This document shows, one piece after another, positions 50,224 through 60,599 of a stretch of DNA of 64,000 nucleotides (position 1 is the first letter of the stretch; every line of letters starts with the position of its first letter). This DNA is from Chaetoderma sp. LZ-2023a. Taxonomy: Eukaryota; Mollusca; Caudofoveata; Chaetodermatida; Chaetodermatidae. The DNA lies in NCBI GenBank assembly GCA_034401795.1, contig CM067370.1, positions 100,200,164 to 100,264,163 on the forward strand. Reading direction: 5' to 3'. The notes under the pieces were generated by a model that had not been told where the DNA came from, did not search any database, and saw nothing but the letters and a program-made list of their open reading frames with translations. The position numbers and the translations under genes are program-made.

Positions 50224-50272
50224 GTCATATATAACAATACGGCCTAATTTGTACCAACATTTCTTGGTGCAG

Positions 50273-50351
<79 letters not shown>

Positions 50352-50480
50352 GTCATATGTAACAATGCGGCCTAATTTGTATCAACATTTCTTGGTGCAT
50401 TATTATTATTATTTTTTTTTTTTTTTTTATTATACACAACTGCATCATCCACATCAACAATTACGGATGCATTATTATTA
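50130..50480. repeat. (ATT)n arrays with a duplicated 49 bp spacer
   Basis: Long ATT runs (50130-50223, 50275-50351, 50400-50428, 50471-50485) separated by a spacer TGTCATATATAACAATACGG...TTTCTTGGTGCA at 50224-50273 and again at 50352-50399, with about three differences. A third, unrelated spacer is at 50429-50470. The ATT-plus-spacer unit was duplicated as a block. Confidence 0.9.
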
Positions 50481-50625
50481 TTATTGCAGATGTGTATTTT
50501 ACATTCTAGTTGTTATCCTGGCAACTGGGTACATACTTGTTTTTGTACTGCCATGGTGGTGACTTCTGCATTCATGTCATTGGTTTGGATTTCTAGTATC
50601 TTTCTAAGATTCTTTTTTTAATATT

Positions 50626-51537
50626 TTATTTAAAAGAGCTTTGTGTAAGAATTTGTGTGCGTCTATTTATATCTGTGTTGTTCCAGAGTTGTATTGCTTG
50701 GTGGGATGATTTTTGTGTAGCTGTCATTGTTCTGTAATAGGTTTGGTGTAGGTTATTCTTAGTTCGTGTGTTGTGCGAGTGTATATCGGAGTTGTTCCTA
50801 AAAAGGTTTGATAATGAGGAGGGTAGATTGCCATTATGGTAGTCCCTTAAAATAGTGTATAGTTGGACAGCTCCAATGTCTTCAAGTTTTAGCATTTTTT
50901 TAGTTTTAAAGACATCCTGACCCTCTGCTGGCTGTGCGAATAATTTGATTGCCTGTTTTTGTAGTGATTTTAGATGTGCTAGTTTAGTTTTTTGCGTGTT
51001 AGTCCATATTACATTGCAATATGTGATATGTGGAAGGATCAGTGTACAATATAGAGTTTTTAGAATATTACGGGGAAGATATGGCTTAAGTCTGCGCATG
51101 ATACCAATGTTCTTTGCTACCTTGGATCTCACTATTTCTATATGCTTCTCCCAGGTTATGCTTTTATCCAGATAGGCGCCGAGAAATTTGACATATTGTG
51201 CTTCGTGAATTTCTTGATTATTTACATGCATTTTGGGGAGAGTTCTTTTTTTTTAATTCTTAGATTTTGTGAAAAGTATATAATTAGTTTTATCGACATT
51301 CAGAGATAATTTATTCACTTTAAACCAGTCTGTGATTTTTTTCATTTCATTATTTACACACTTGTATACAGTGTCTATGTCCTTGTGACTACAAAAGGCA
51401 TTGGTATCATCCGCAAACAATATTAGTGAGAGGTGATTACAAGCTTTGGGTAGGTCATTCATGTATAATAAATACATCAGAGGTCCAAGAATCGATCCTT
51501 GTGGAACGCCACAGACTAATTTCCTGTCTCCTGACAT
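50626..51537 (-). pseudogene. LINE RT palm, thumb and C-terminus
   Basis: Frame 51537-51253 has GVPQGSILGPLMYLLYMNDL and the catalytic box LILFADDTN, then LNVDKTNYILFTKS. Frame 51231-50626 (201 codons) continues with KFLGAYLDKSITWEKHIEIV, LYCTLILPHITYCNVIWTN and a C-terminus ending LTQSSFK. One shift separates the two frames near 51240, at a run of T. Close relative of 387-1019. Confidence 0.8.
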
Positions 51538-51630
51538 GGCCCCACTGAATTTTACACATTGTGTTCTGTTAGTTAAATAGCTATATATCCAATTTAATGC
51601 AATGTCCCTAATTCCATAGTGGGCTAGTTT

Positions 51631-52328
51631 TTAAAGTAATATTTCATGATCAATAGTATCGAATGCTTTGGAGAGGTCCAAGAATACACCTAGAGTGTGT
51701 TCATTTCTCTCAAGGGATGTGGTTATTTTTTCAAGCATATCCACAATGGCAAGCATGGTAGAGTGTTTTTCTCTGAAGCCGTACTGGGATTCATAGAGTA
51801 TAGAGTTTTTATTAAGATACTTTATAGTTCTATTGTAGTATAATCTTTCCAGAAGTTTAGAGAAAAGCGGAAGTACTGAGACTGGCCTATAGTTAGTAAA
51901 ATCAGATGGGTCTTTAGCTTTGAATATAGGTGCTACGCATGCAGTTTTTAATCGGGATGGAAATATACCCTGTGAAAATGATAGACTGCAGATGTGATTC
52001 AGTGGAGTTAGTATTTCTCTAGCACAGCCTTTAATGATTTTCCATTTAAAGTTATCAATGCCGGCACTCTTATTTGGGTTAATTTTCATTAAGATTTTGT
52101 AAATTTCTTCATTGTCAGTAGGGGTCAGGAAACATTGAGGATTGATAGTCGCCTGTCAGATAGTCTTTCACATTTATTCCAGGACTGGTCTGTATTTTTT
52201 AAAGATAAATTAGGCCCAATATTTGTAAAGAATTCATTAAATTTATCCGCAATTTCATTTTTGTCAGTTATAATTGTATTATTATAAATGAACCGGGATG
52301 TTTCTGAACTGCTTTTTTGTTTATTCAA
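51631..52328 (-). pseudogene. LINE linker end and RT fingers
   Basis: Frame 52328-52125 (ITDKNEIADKFNEFFTNIGP) then 52089-51631 (152 codons): [60 protein letters not shown] and the first catalytic aspartate in [15 protein letters not shown]. One break lies between them. Complete finger and first palm motifs are present. Confidence 0.8.
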
Positions 52329-52357
52329 TAGTGTTTTTATTAATTTCCATGTTTCTT

Positions 52358-53475
52358 TTATATATTGTTCCTTTGCACTTCAAATTTATAATGATTATAG
52401 TTTATCTTTGCCGTCCTGATTATCTGATTTAATCTGTTTCTGTACTTTTTAAATTGTGCATCATTATTTCCTGTTGGAAATTTTATAAAATTTAAATACC
52501 TCTTATTCTTCTTATGACAGGCAGCTATCAATCCTGTTGTTAACCAGGGTTTAGTAGGGTTTTGTTTAAACTTTTTTAGTTTTTTTAGTGGAAAGCTTGA
52601 TTCATAAATGTTAGTGCAAAGAGTATGGAATGCGTTGTAAGCATCTTCACATGTCTGGCACTCTATTATCTGATTCCAGTTTATATTTGCCATATTCATT
52701 TTAAATTTTTCTATTTTATCATTTCTAAAGTCTCTGCATGTTATTTCTTCCTTTATGAATGATTTTTGTCTTATTTTTTCTTTCTCCATATATAATAATA
52801 AATAGGTAGATGGTCTGAAATGTCCACAACGAAAATACCTGCTTGGTTCTTGGTGCTTACAGAGGCATTCGAGAAAATGTTGTCAATAACAGTAGCTGTG
52901 AACTCAGTGATTCTAGTTGGTTTTGATATAAATGGATAGAATCCAAATGTTTTTAGTAAGTTCAAAAAATCCTGGGTATAGAAATTATTTTGTTTCAATA
53001 AATCAATGTTAAAATCTCCCAATATATAGGCTGCTTTATTTTCATTTTGAATTGTTTTAAAAATATTTTCTAGGGTTTTAATAAATGTATCATTGTCACT
53101 TGCAGGAGGTCTGTATGTGACACCGATAGTTTTATTCTTTGATTTTTCCACGGAAATTTCAATAAATATGGTTGCAATGAATTCTTCAGTTGTTGACAAA
53201 TCTTCCCTCATAATATACTGTATGTTGTTCTTTATGTAGATGCCTACACCACCTCCAGGTTTAATAGGCCTGAACGTCTCTATGAATTTATAGTTTTGCA
53301 TATTAATTAAGTTGAGTGGAGAGTCCGGCTTTAGCCATGTCTCAGTAATCCCTACAATACTAAATTCATGAATACTAGAATCTAGGAAATTACTTAGTTT
53401 ATCATAATTCTTTAAAATAGAGCGAGTATTAATATGAAGGGCTGAAAAGGAAACAGATTCTGTACTCTTAGTCAT
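52358..53475 (-). pseudogene. LINE AP-type endonuclease and linker
   Basis: Frame 53475-52771 (234 codons) is a full APE-like endonuclease: LHINTRSILKNYDKL at the start, catalytic Glu in GITETWLK, GVTYRPPASD, Asp and Asn in LGDFNIDL, and the final SDHLPIYYY. It would nick the target DNA. A linker follows in another frame (52789-52358) with FPLKKLKKFKQNPTKPWLT, so one shift occurs near 52780. All catalytic residues I know for this family are present. Confidence 0.85.
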
Positions 53476-53595
53476 TTTTCATTGAATTCATTCTGTAGTG
53501 TATAGTTACATTCAGGCTGTTGAAAATCAATTCTCCGTCTTCAGTATCGGCTTCAGAGAATGTACCTTGGTATTATGTATTTAACTGAAATGGAG

Positions 53596-53905
53596 TTATA
53601 AGCATATTTGAAATTGTGTGTGTGTATTAGGGTTCAAGTAGCTATCATTGTAATTTACACCTAATATGGTCAACATAAAATCGATATCATTTTCATGGTG
53701 ATTGAATGGGAACAAGCTTTTATTACATTCTATGCACCACCATGGCTCTTCAGTATTTTCTAATAATTGGTAATCAGATATGGTTAGTTTGGAGCAAGTT
53801 ATAGGTGCACCCAGTTGCCACAACAGTCGCAGAGTATTGCACGCTGGTTGGTCTTGACTGGTTTGCTACCAGACACGCAGGGGAACTTGACTGGCATATG
53901 GAAAC
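53596..53905 (-). pseudogene. LINE ORF with PHD finger
   Basis: Starts MPVKFPCVSGSKPVKTNQRA at 53905, then ILCDCCGNWVHL; after one frameshift near 53805 it continues in the frame 53823-53596 with LENTEEPWWCIECNKSLFPF. The Cys/His spacing (C..., CDxC, WxH, Wxx xC) fits a PHD-type zinc finger, likely for nucleic acid or chromatin contact. The rest to NPNTHTQFQICL has no recognised motif. Confidence 0.65.
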
Positions 53906-53969
53906 AAACAAAAGAAACAATACAAATACATACAAACAAGGTTTTGGGCGGTTATGGGTGATTAACACC

Positions 53970-55290
53970 GGTTTCTGTGGATAAACAGCAGTTTTAAGTT
54001 TGGATTTAGAGGAGGAGATAGTTACTATATATTCATATTTATATGTTAGGCTTGAGGAGGATAATCATGTTAAAGTACATTGTTGAGGCTACTGATACTA
54101 GGTTACTGGAAGCTTCCGCATTGATTATCGACAGCACAGGCCAACAGGCTGCTGCATATATAATATTCATCGCAGTGAATAGCTGGATGGGAATCCATGT
54201 GGGTTACAAAGTCCATGATCTAAGACGAAATGAAAAAATATATACGTGCCTTTAGTAAAGGCTTTACCAACCAGAGCAAAAAATACCAACTGGGTGAGAT
54301 CGGCATGGGGCTTAAACAGCGGTTCTTCGGATAGTGGAATAATCTACAAAATCATCATCCTACCCATTTGGGCGAGATTACCGGGACGAGATTGTCCGGG
54401 AGTTCGATCGTCGGAAGTAAATCGGGCAACGCTGGATATAAGTTTCATGACTAAAAGCAGACAGCTTTCTGTGTGACTTTGAAGTTGACATTTCTCATTA
54501 TTAAGTCATAGTCTAGCGGCTGCGATGGGAACAGTTCACGCTAAGTTATGCAAACATAAATTTTAACATGACATAGATTTATAATCTTCATAAACCATTG
54601 TGCATTCAAATGTTCGTGGTATACCACGAAAATAGATTCATTGCACTAAATACGAAAATGCAATCAAGTTCGAGTTCAATAGAGTGGACTGAGTACTCGA
54701 ATTTCGTCGATCAAATTTTATTGCGTGCCTCAAGTAACATCTCACATGGCTCATGTTTGAATACAAATTTTGATTCGATTGACACTTCCTAGTAGTCATC
54801 TGATAAGATTTCATCATCATCATTTTAGTAGGCATATGGGTGACTATGGGAGAGGAGGTAGTTTTCAATCGCTTAAGGAATTGTGGTACTTCAAAGAATA
54901 TGACCAGTGGACAATTATATGTGAAATGGAAGGTCATAATATTGTCAAACACTGTAAATTGTGTTGGTCCACCTCTGCATACTGATATGTTTCTAGCTTA
55001 GACTCCCAATAGCATTACCCAAAAAGTCCCATACTTCTTGTATTTAGAAATTTTTTGAAACCCTGTTATGTTTGTATGTATGTATTGTACATTATAAGTC
55101 TGAGGTGAGACTCATATCTTTTCTAACCGAAAATCTGTATGGCTAATACAATCCCCAAATAGGTTAATTTACTGGCTAATAATCCCAGAAAGGTAGTCAA
55201 GTCCCTGTATAAGTTTTCATATCAAGGTAGCTTTTCAGCATTCTGTCACTGTGCCACTGTCTTGTGTGTCATATATATGTTAATGTATAA
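53970..55290. other. Intergenic, no gene seen
   Basis: AT-rich, with short frames (e.g. 54043-54255, 54638-54952) lacking any recognised domain. A short inner phrase, GGAGAGGAGGTAGTTTTCAA near 54850, recurs near 55450 as GGAGGAAGTTTTCAATC. Confidence 0.5.
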
Positions 55291-55420
55291 ATGTTTTGTA
55301 ATGTGTGTAAGGAGTCCATCACTCAATAGGCCATGCCTTTGATGGACTGCGTGTTTAGATTATATTTACATGTATAGAAAAACCATGAAATAAAGCAACT
55401 TTGAACTTGATATAGAATTA
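55290..55420 (+). mobile_element. LINE-like 3' end
   Basis: Shares TGGACTGC-TGTT...TTTACATGTA, an AATAAA signal (55390) and the terminal TTTGAACTTGA with the complement of 49782-49880. It looks like a 3' UTR end of a CR1-type LINE. No coding part was found upstream, so it is a very short truncated copy. Confidence 0.45.
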
Positions 55421-55779
55421 ATAATCACTAAAATAAAGCAACACGATGGAGGAAGTTTTCAATCAGTGGCGGTAGTTTTCAATCGCTTGCTTTTTTTTCT
55501 TTTATTTAAACTGCAATTATAAATCATGTTTTAGTATTTCATTATTATATGTGGAGTGTGTTATAGATTAAACTTTTACGTTTAACTAAATCATTTGCTT
55601 TTCTGGCAATACCCAAATCATTTCTTACTGCAGTGATAAGCATATAGTGACTACTGTGGGTCTGTGGCTAAGCACAAATAACAATCATCAAACAATTTGA
55701 GTGTTCTCTTGGAGAATGCAGCAAAGATTTTATTCAGAATTCATTAAGGGATAGCTTGCTAATATTATTAGTCCCCTAC

Positions 55780-56291
55780 CGGTAAAGCTGTGGGGGACTA
55801 TAGGTCTGTACTCCGTCTGTCAGTCTGTCGCAGGTGGTTTTCCACACTTTTTCGTAGTCCTTCAAGGTATTGAACTGAGGATTGGTATATTGCTTTGTTA
55901 TGAGAAGTTACAGACAAAGTTCGAGTTTCAGGCATATGCGTAATTTTTTGATGGAGTTATGTCCCCTTTTCACTTAAGAAATATAAAATATATCAGCTTT
56001 CTGCACTTTTTTTGCACTCTCAAAATATTTAAGCAAAATTCAGTGCATCGTTTTAGTATAAGGAGTTACAGAGCAAGTTCGAGTTTCAGACATTTTCGTC
56101 AATTTTTCATGGAGTTATGCCCCCACTTATGAAATACAAAAAATATTAGTTTTCTGCACTTTCTTTCTGAGTCTTTCAAGAAATTATACTGAGAATTGCC
56201 ACATTGCTTTGTTGTGAGAAGTTACCGACCAAGTTGGAGTTTCAGGTGTATGCGTAAATCTTTGATGGAATTATGCCCCCTTTCAACTTAA
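55780..56291 (+). repeat. GTCCC-type tandem units, left part
   Basis: Begins GTCCCCTACCGGTAAAGCTG, followed by about four units of 130-150 bp with CTTTCAAG-ATTGAACTGAGAATTGG, TTGTTATGAGAAGTTACAGA and TGGAGTTATGTCCCC. The last unit is cut by a TTAA-type transposon and continues at 58278. Confidence 0.75.
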
Positions 56292-58277
56292 AGGTCTTGT
56301 GAGGACTTGCGGTCGATAATGAGTTTTAATTAATTTTATGGTCTACTACACTATTTAAACACAATAGCGTCACTTTGGAGTGAGAAAAATATGTTAGGCA
56401 GCCCAAATAACGAGATTAAATGACGCCTCAATCTGATTCACATCACCACTCGCTGTGACGTCACACCGGGAACGGCGCTGTGAGCTGGGTCAATATTTTT
56501 CTGTCTGCAGTACAAAGGTAACATATTTTAAAACGTGCGTTTAACAGGATAGACTTCAACTACCATAACATAAATTATGTCTGGTTGAAGCTAAGTCTTC
56601 AAGAAATTAAAAAAAATCATGATTTTTAAAAATCTATTATGATATTTACTCATTTTTAATGGTTTCATGGATAGCTATATTCGCATAATAATAGGCCTAT
56701 AACTACGGTAAACCATGGGCAGTGCTGAAAATCGGCAATATTTCAATGCATGTGACAAATGCTCCGTAGTCTAGTAGGCCTAATTGTGGATCCATTACCA
56801 TTCTTGAAAGGACTGGGTGTACTATGTACTGTCTGGAATGGATGGATGTGAGCGTGATGATCGAGGTTGGTGGGAGAGGTTGACGATGGCTATAATTGTA
56901 CTATTATTCAAATCTAAATGTATAGGCTACAGAGTGCAGTTACAACTTTTTCTGAAGATTACGAATCTACAATGAGTGTGTCAGTGTGTCCTATGTGAAA
57001 TTTCCCGTGATTAATGATTAGAATGTAATTGTTTACCTATAAGCTTTTGGCAATGTGTTTGTATAATAATAATGTAGATGCATGTACGGGTCAACACGTA
57101 GTGACGTACGTTGGTGTATGTGTGTGGGGGGGGGGGGGGGTTCACGCCTGTGACAACCATATGAACTATATCGTTTTCAAACCAACTTCTTCCATGTATT
57201 GAAGTAGCATACACTCATATTTCAATGTTATGAAAAAGCAAAACTGTAGCGGATTAACAAATTTTAAATAGGTAGGTGAACTGACAGATGTTCAGAGGTC
57301 GCTAGCGTATCATCTTTACTTACAGTGCAGCTCATAAATAAGAAATCCAACCCAATTATGTTCAAAACATTCAACAGTATGTTATTTAAGTTGTACTATA
57401 AGCGTGCGGACGGCAGTGAAAGCATCACTACGCACCTCGACCGCTGCCTAAATTGTAAACAAACCGTGTACTGGCAATGTAGACTATACGCAAATAGATG
57501 GGTTTTGATTAGATTTATATTTACCTGACATTTTAGTTAACTTTAAACACATAACTGGAGTAACCGCTATAGTGCAATCATAAATTTATTCATAAGCCTA
57601 CACAATGGTAAATTGCGATCGTACATGCACTGAGCGGTGTAGGCCTACTTAACTATATCATTTAAAAAGTTGTGTACATGCATGCCTATCATATATGCAA
57701 AATCTCTGCAGTCAATCCAGAAAGATAACATATATATGCATTTGTAGAATTGTATTCCAAGAAGTGTGTGTGTGGGTTTGATTAAATATAGCCTAATTCA
57801 CGTACAAGAAATCCGATGTTACTGTCACCTCTAACAGGCCTATACGTTAGAATTGTGATGTGAGGCACCGTGACCATGAGGCCTGTCCTTTAAATTTTAA
57901 TCAACAAAATATCATCAACTTCGATATTATTGAACCTTTGTGCATCTCGAACAATGTAGTGTCCGTGTGTGAACAATGAATTGTCAAAGAATAGGCGCAT
58001 AGGTGCCTAATACGCGCAGCAGTAGAGCGCCTAGCTATGCTCCCCTAGATAATACTCTAGACTAATAGCAATTGGTGTAATCCCGGTGTAACGTCACAAC
58101 TCAATCGCAATAGCTAAAAACGTTTGGTTGTCAAGGTGGTTGCTATATGCTTATCTCAGCTTTGGCTGGGCCGATTACAAAAATTTTTAAAGCATTTTGT
58201 TCTTCTAGTAAAGGAGAATCTGTAATATGATTGTCAAGTTAATCAGAGCGATCGGGTATCTAGTCCTCATAACATCT
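56292..58277. mobile_element. TTAA-type (Kolobok-like) DNA transposon, copy 2
   Basis: Inserted in a tandem unit between two TTAA (56288-56291 and 58278-58281). The interrupted unit resumes directly after the second, with AAGAAATACGAAAAATATCAG. Termini AGGTCTTGTGAGGACTTG and the complement of CTAGTCCTCATAACATCT match at 14 of 18. A block GCTGTGACGTCACACCGGGA at 56452 has an inverted partner at 58080-58100, so inverted similarity goes deep. 1986 bp; no transposase. Same start (AGGTC) and a similar inner TGACGTCA block as the element at 16933-25303. Confidence 0.75.
57126..57140 (+). repeat. Poly-G run
   Basis: Fifteen consecutive G after a TGTGTATGTGTG tract; assembly length may be unreliable here. 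Confidence 0.9.
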
Positions 58278-59060
58278 TTAAGAAATACGAAAAATATCAG
58301 CTTTCCACACTTTTTTTCGCACTCCTTCAAGATATTTAAGGGAAAATTGGTACATCGCTTTAGTGTAAGGAGGTACAGAGCAAGTTCGAGTTTCAGACAT
58401 TTTCGTAAATTTTTCATGGAGTTATGCCCCCTTTAGAAAAATATTAGTTTTCCGCACTTTATCTCGCATTCTTTCAAGATATTGAACTGAGAATTGGTAC
58501 GTTGCTTTGTTGTGAGAAATTTCAAACCAAGTTCGCGTTTCAGCGTACATTTTTGGTGGAGTTACATCCCCTTTCGACATATAATACAAAAGATATCCCT
58601 TTTCCATACTTTTTTCGCACTCTAAAGGATTCAACTGAGAATTGGTAGGTTGCTTTATTATAGGGAGTTACAGAGCAAGTTCGAGTTTCAGACATTTTCA
58701 TCAATTTTCCATGTAGTTAATGCCCCTTTTCAACTTAGGAAATTAAAAAAATATTAGTTTTCCACACTATTTTTCGCAGTCTTTCAAGATATTCAACTAA
58801 GAATTGGTACATTGCTTTGTTATGAGAAATTACAGCGCAAGTTTGAGTTTCAGGCGTATGCTTCAATTTTTGATGGAGTTATGTCCCCTTTCGACTTATG
58901 AAATACAAACATATCAGCTTTCAAGACTTTTTTGTTCTCCTTCACCATATATAACTGAAACTTGGTTTATTGCTTTGTTCTGAGAAGTTACGTTCAAGTT
59001 CGAGTTTCAGCTGCTTCTGTCAATTTTTAATGGAGTTTTTGAACATGTTTACAGAATGCT
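58278..59060 (+). repeat. GTCCC-type tandem units, right part
   Basis: Continuation of 55780-56291 after the TTAA element, about five to six units, each with a TTTCCACACTTTTTTTCGC-like block, ATTGAACTGAGAATTGGTAC and TTGATGGAGTTATGTCCCC. Short frames inside follow the repeat and are not genes. Confidence 0.75.
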
Positions 59061-59106
59061 TGTTTTATCTACCTTTCAAGGAAATCATACAGGTAACCTG
59101 TTATAT

Positions 59107-60145
59107 ATTTTGAAAATAATTTGTCTGGAAACAATAATTGCTGCTTAAAGCAGCAGGATTTTAAAAAGCAACTAATATTCAAAACATTCAATAAAATCGT
59201 TCTTAGCCGCATAAAAATTGTCATTTATCATCGAAAGTTTTGAGAGATGCAGGAGGGAATATTAGAAACGTTGCGCAAACACACAAGCCTTATGTCAATG
59301 AATACTTGGCCTGGCATTTATAGAACTAATGATACTATACCATTCATACGTGATCATAGTCCTGACAATGAAATTGCCCAAAGCCCATTATTTCAGGCTT
59401 TATAGATCTCCCTTTAGCACTCAAGCCAGCAAAATGGCCTCTGCAGTAGTCTTGGGAAAATGTCAATTTACAGATCAAAAGAAGACAATTTTTGAATATT
59501 TAACACTGGATTAACTGGCTCGATAAAAAAGCAAATTATTCCAGTGGCAAATTTAAAAAAATATTCTGCAAATTGACAATTTCTATGAAAAAAATTGAAA
59601 TTTTCTTGAAAATTTTAAGGGCTAAAGGGTTAATCAATGTTAATATTACATAAACTATTTTCAGGATAAAGTTCAATGTTGAATATTTCGAAAATAATTT
59701 GACTGGGGACGAATGCTGCCATCAGAAGTAATGTTTATCAGTCAAATTAGTTTCAAAATATTCAACATTACTACATTATTTTTCTGAAATAACTTATTTA
59801 TAGTTTAACCCTTTCACTGATGGAGCCTTATATTATACATTCATTAGCAATCAGGCCAGGAATTCAACAAATTCTTTATGAAGAAAGAAATATTCTGCTA
59901 AATATATAGAAAATAATTTGACTGGAAGTAATTGTTGCCTAAGGTAGGAGCAACTGCTAATCTAATTATTAAAAATATATTCAACTGTTTATTTCTTATT
60001 GTAATGAATTTGTCATTTTATCTGTGTCATTGAAAGCATTAGTAGATATTCTGTGAAATGTTCTGACACTAATTTGGCAGGGAACTAATGCTGCCCCATG
60101 GTAGCAATAGCATTCAGTCCGATTAAAGCCAAAATATTCAACAAG
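59107..60145. repeat. Four dispersed copies of an ~85 bp unit
   Basis: Units near 59107, 59690, 59905 and 60060 share AATTTG-CTGG-AA-TAATGCTGCC and ATATTCAACA. Spacing is irregular (about 580, 215 and 155 bp). The remaining sequence is AT-rich with no frame. Perhaps an old degenerate satellite or MITE cluster. Confidence 0.5.
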
Positions 60146-60339
60146 GTACATGTACCTTTGTTTTGTAAACAAAATGGGAAATGCCACTACAGAAGCCATA
60201 TTTTATATTTACATGTATATTTACAGAATTCACAGCAACTCCATCCCATATAGCAAGTACAGGGGAATATTATAGTATGGCTGTTCTCCCCCCACCCTGT
60301 CCATAGACACCATGGATGACAGTTTGGTATTAATATGTA

Positions 60340-60475
60340 CTTGTACTCGTACTCCAGTACATTTACAATGTACTCGTACTCAGTGCAATTGCTAAAAAGT
60401 ACATGTACTTGTACTCAGCCTCGAGTACTTTGCCAAAGTACTCATACTCAGCCTCAGTACAGCTGCGTGTACTCG
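60340..60475. repeat. Degenerate GTACTCGTACTC tandem
   Basis: Repeated GTACTTGTACTCGTACTC-like words, about 14 bp period, with TTTACAATGTACTCG and CCTCGAGTACTTTGCC interruptions. The words are near-palindromic. It resembles a subterminal repeat of a DNA transposon, but I cannot name it. Confidence 0.6.
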
Positions 60476-60599
60476 ACCCCAACCATGGACACTAAATGAG
60501 TAATTTCAGTCAGTGTTCACTCATGAATCAAGCTTTAACATAACTCCACCAAGCCATAACTCCATCCATACCACAAATCTCCATTACTACTGCAGGCGT

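Larger units (their letters stand above)
49782..53960 (-). mobile_element. CR1-like LINE with PHD finger, endonuclease and RT
   Basis: Nearly complete on the minus strand. Order: PHD finger (53905-53596), AP-type endonuclease (53475-52771), linker (52789-52125), RT (52089-51253), RT thumb and C-terminus (51231-50626), then a 3' part with ATT and CA repeats, AATAAA, and a TTGAATC-repeat tail near 49782-49805. PHD fingers ahead of the endonuclease are known in CR1-group LINEs. About five or six frameshifts or stops separate the frames, so it is inactive but fairly young. The 5' end above 53960 is not defined, and the 3' part beyond 50600 is assigned with less certainty. Confidence 0.75.

Noticed and set aside
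50099-50362. Polyleucine/polytyrosine frame
   Set aside because: Read-through of the ATT microsatellite.
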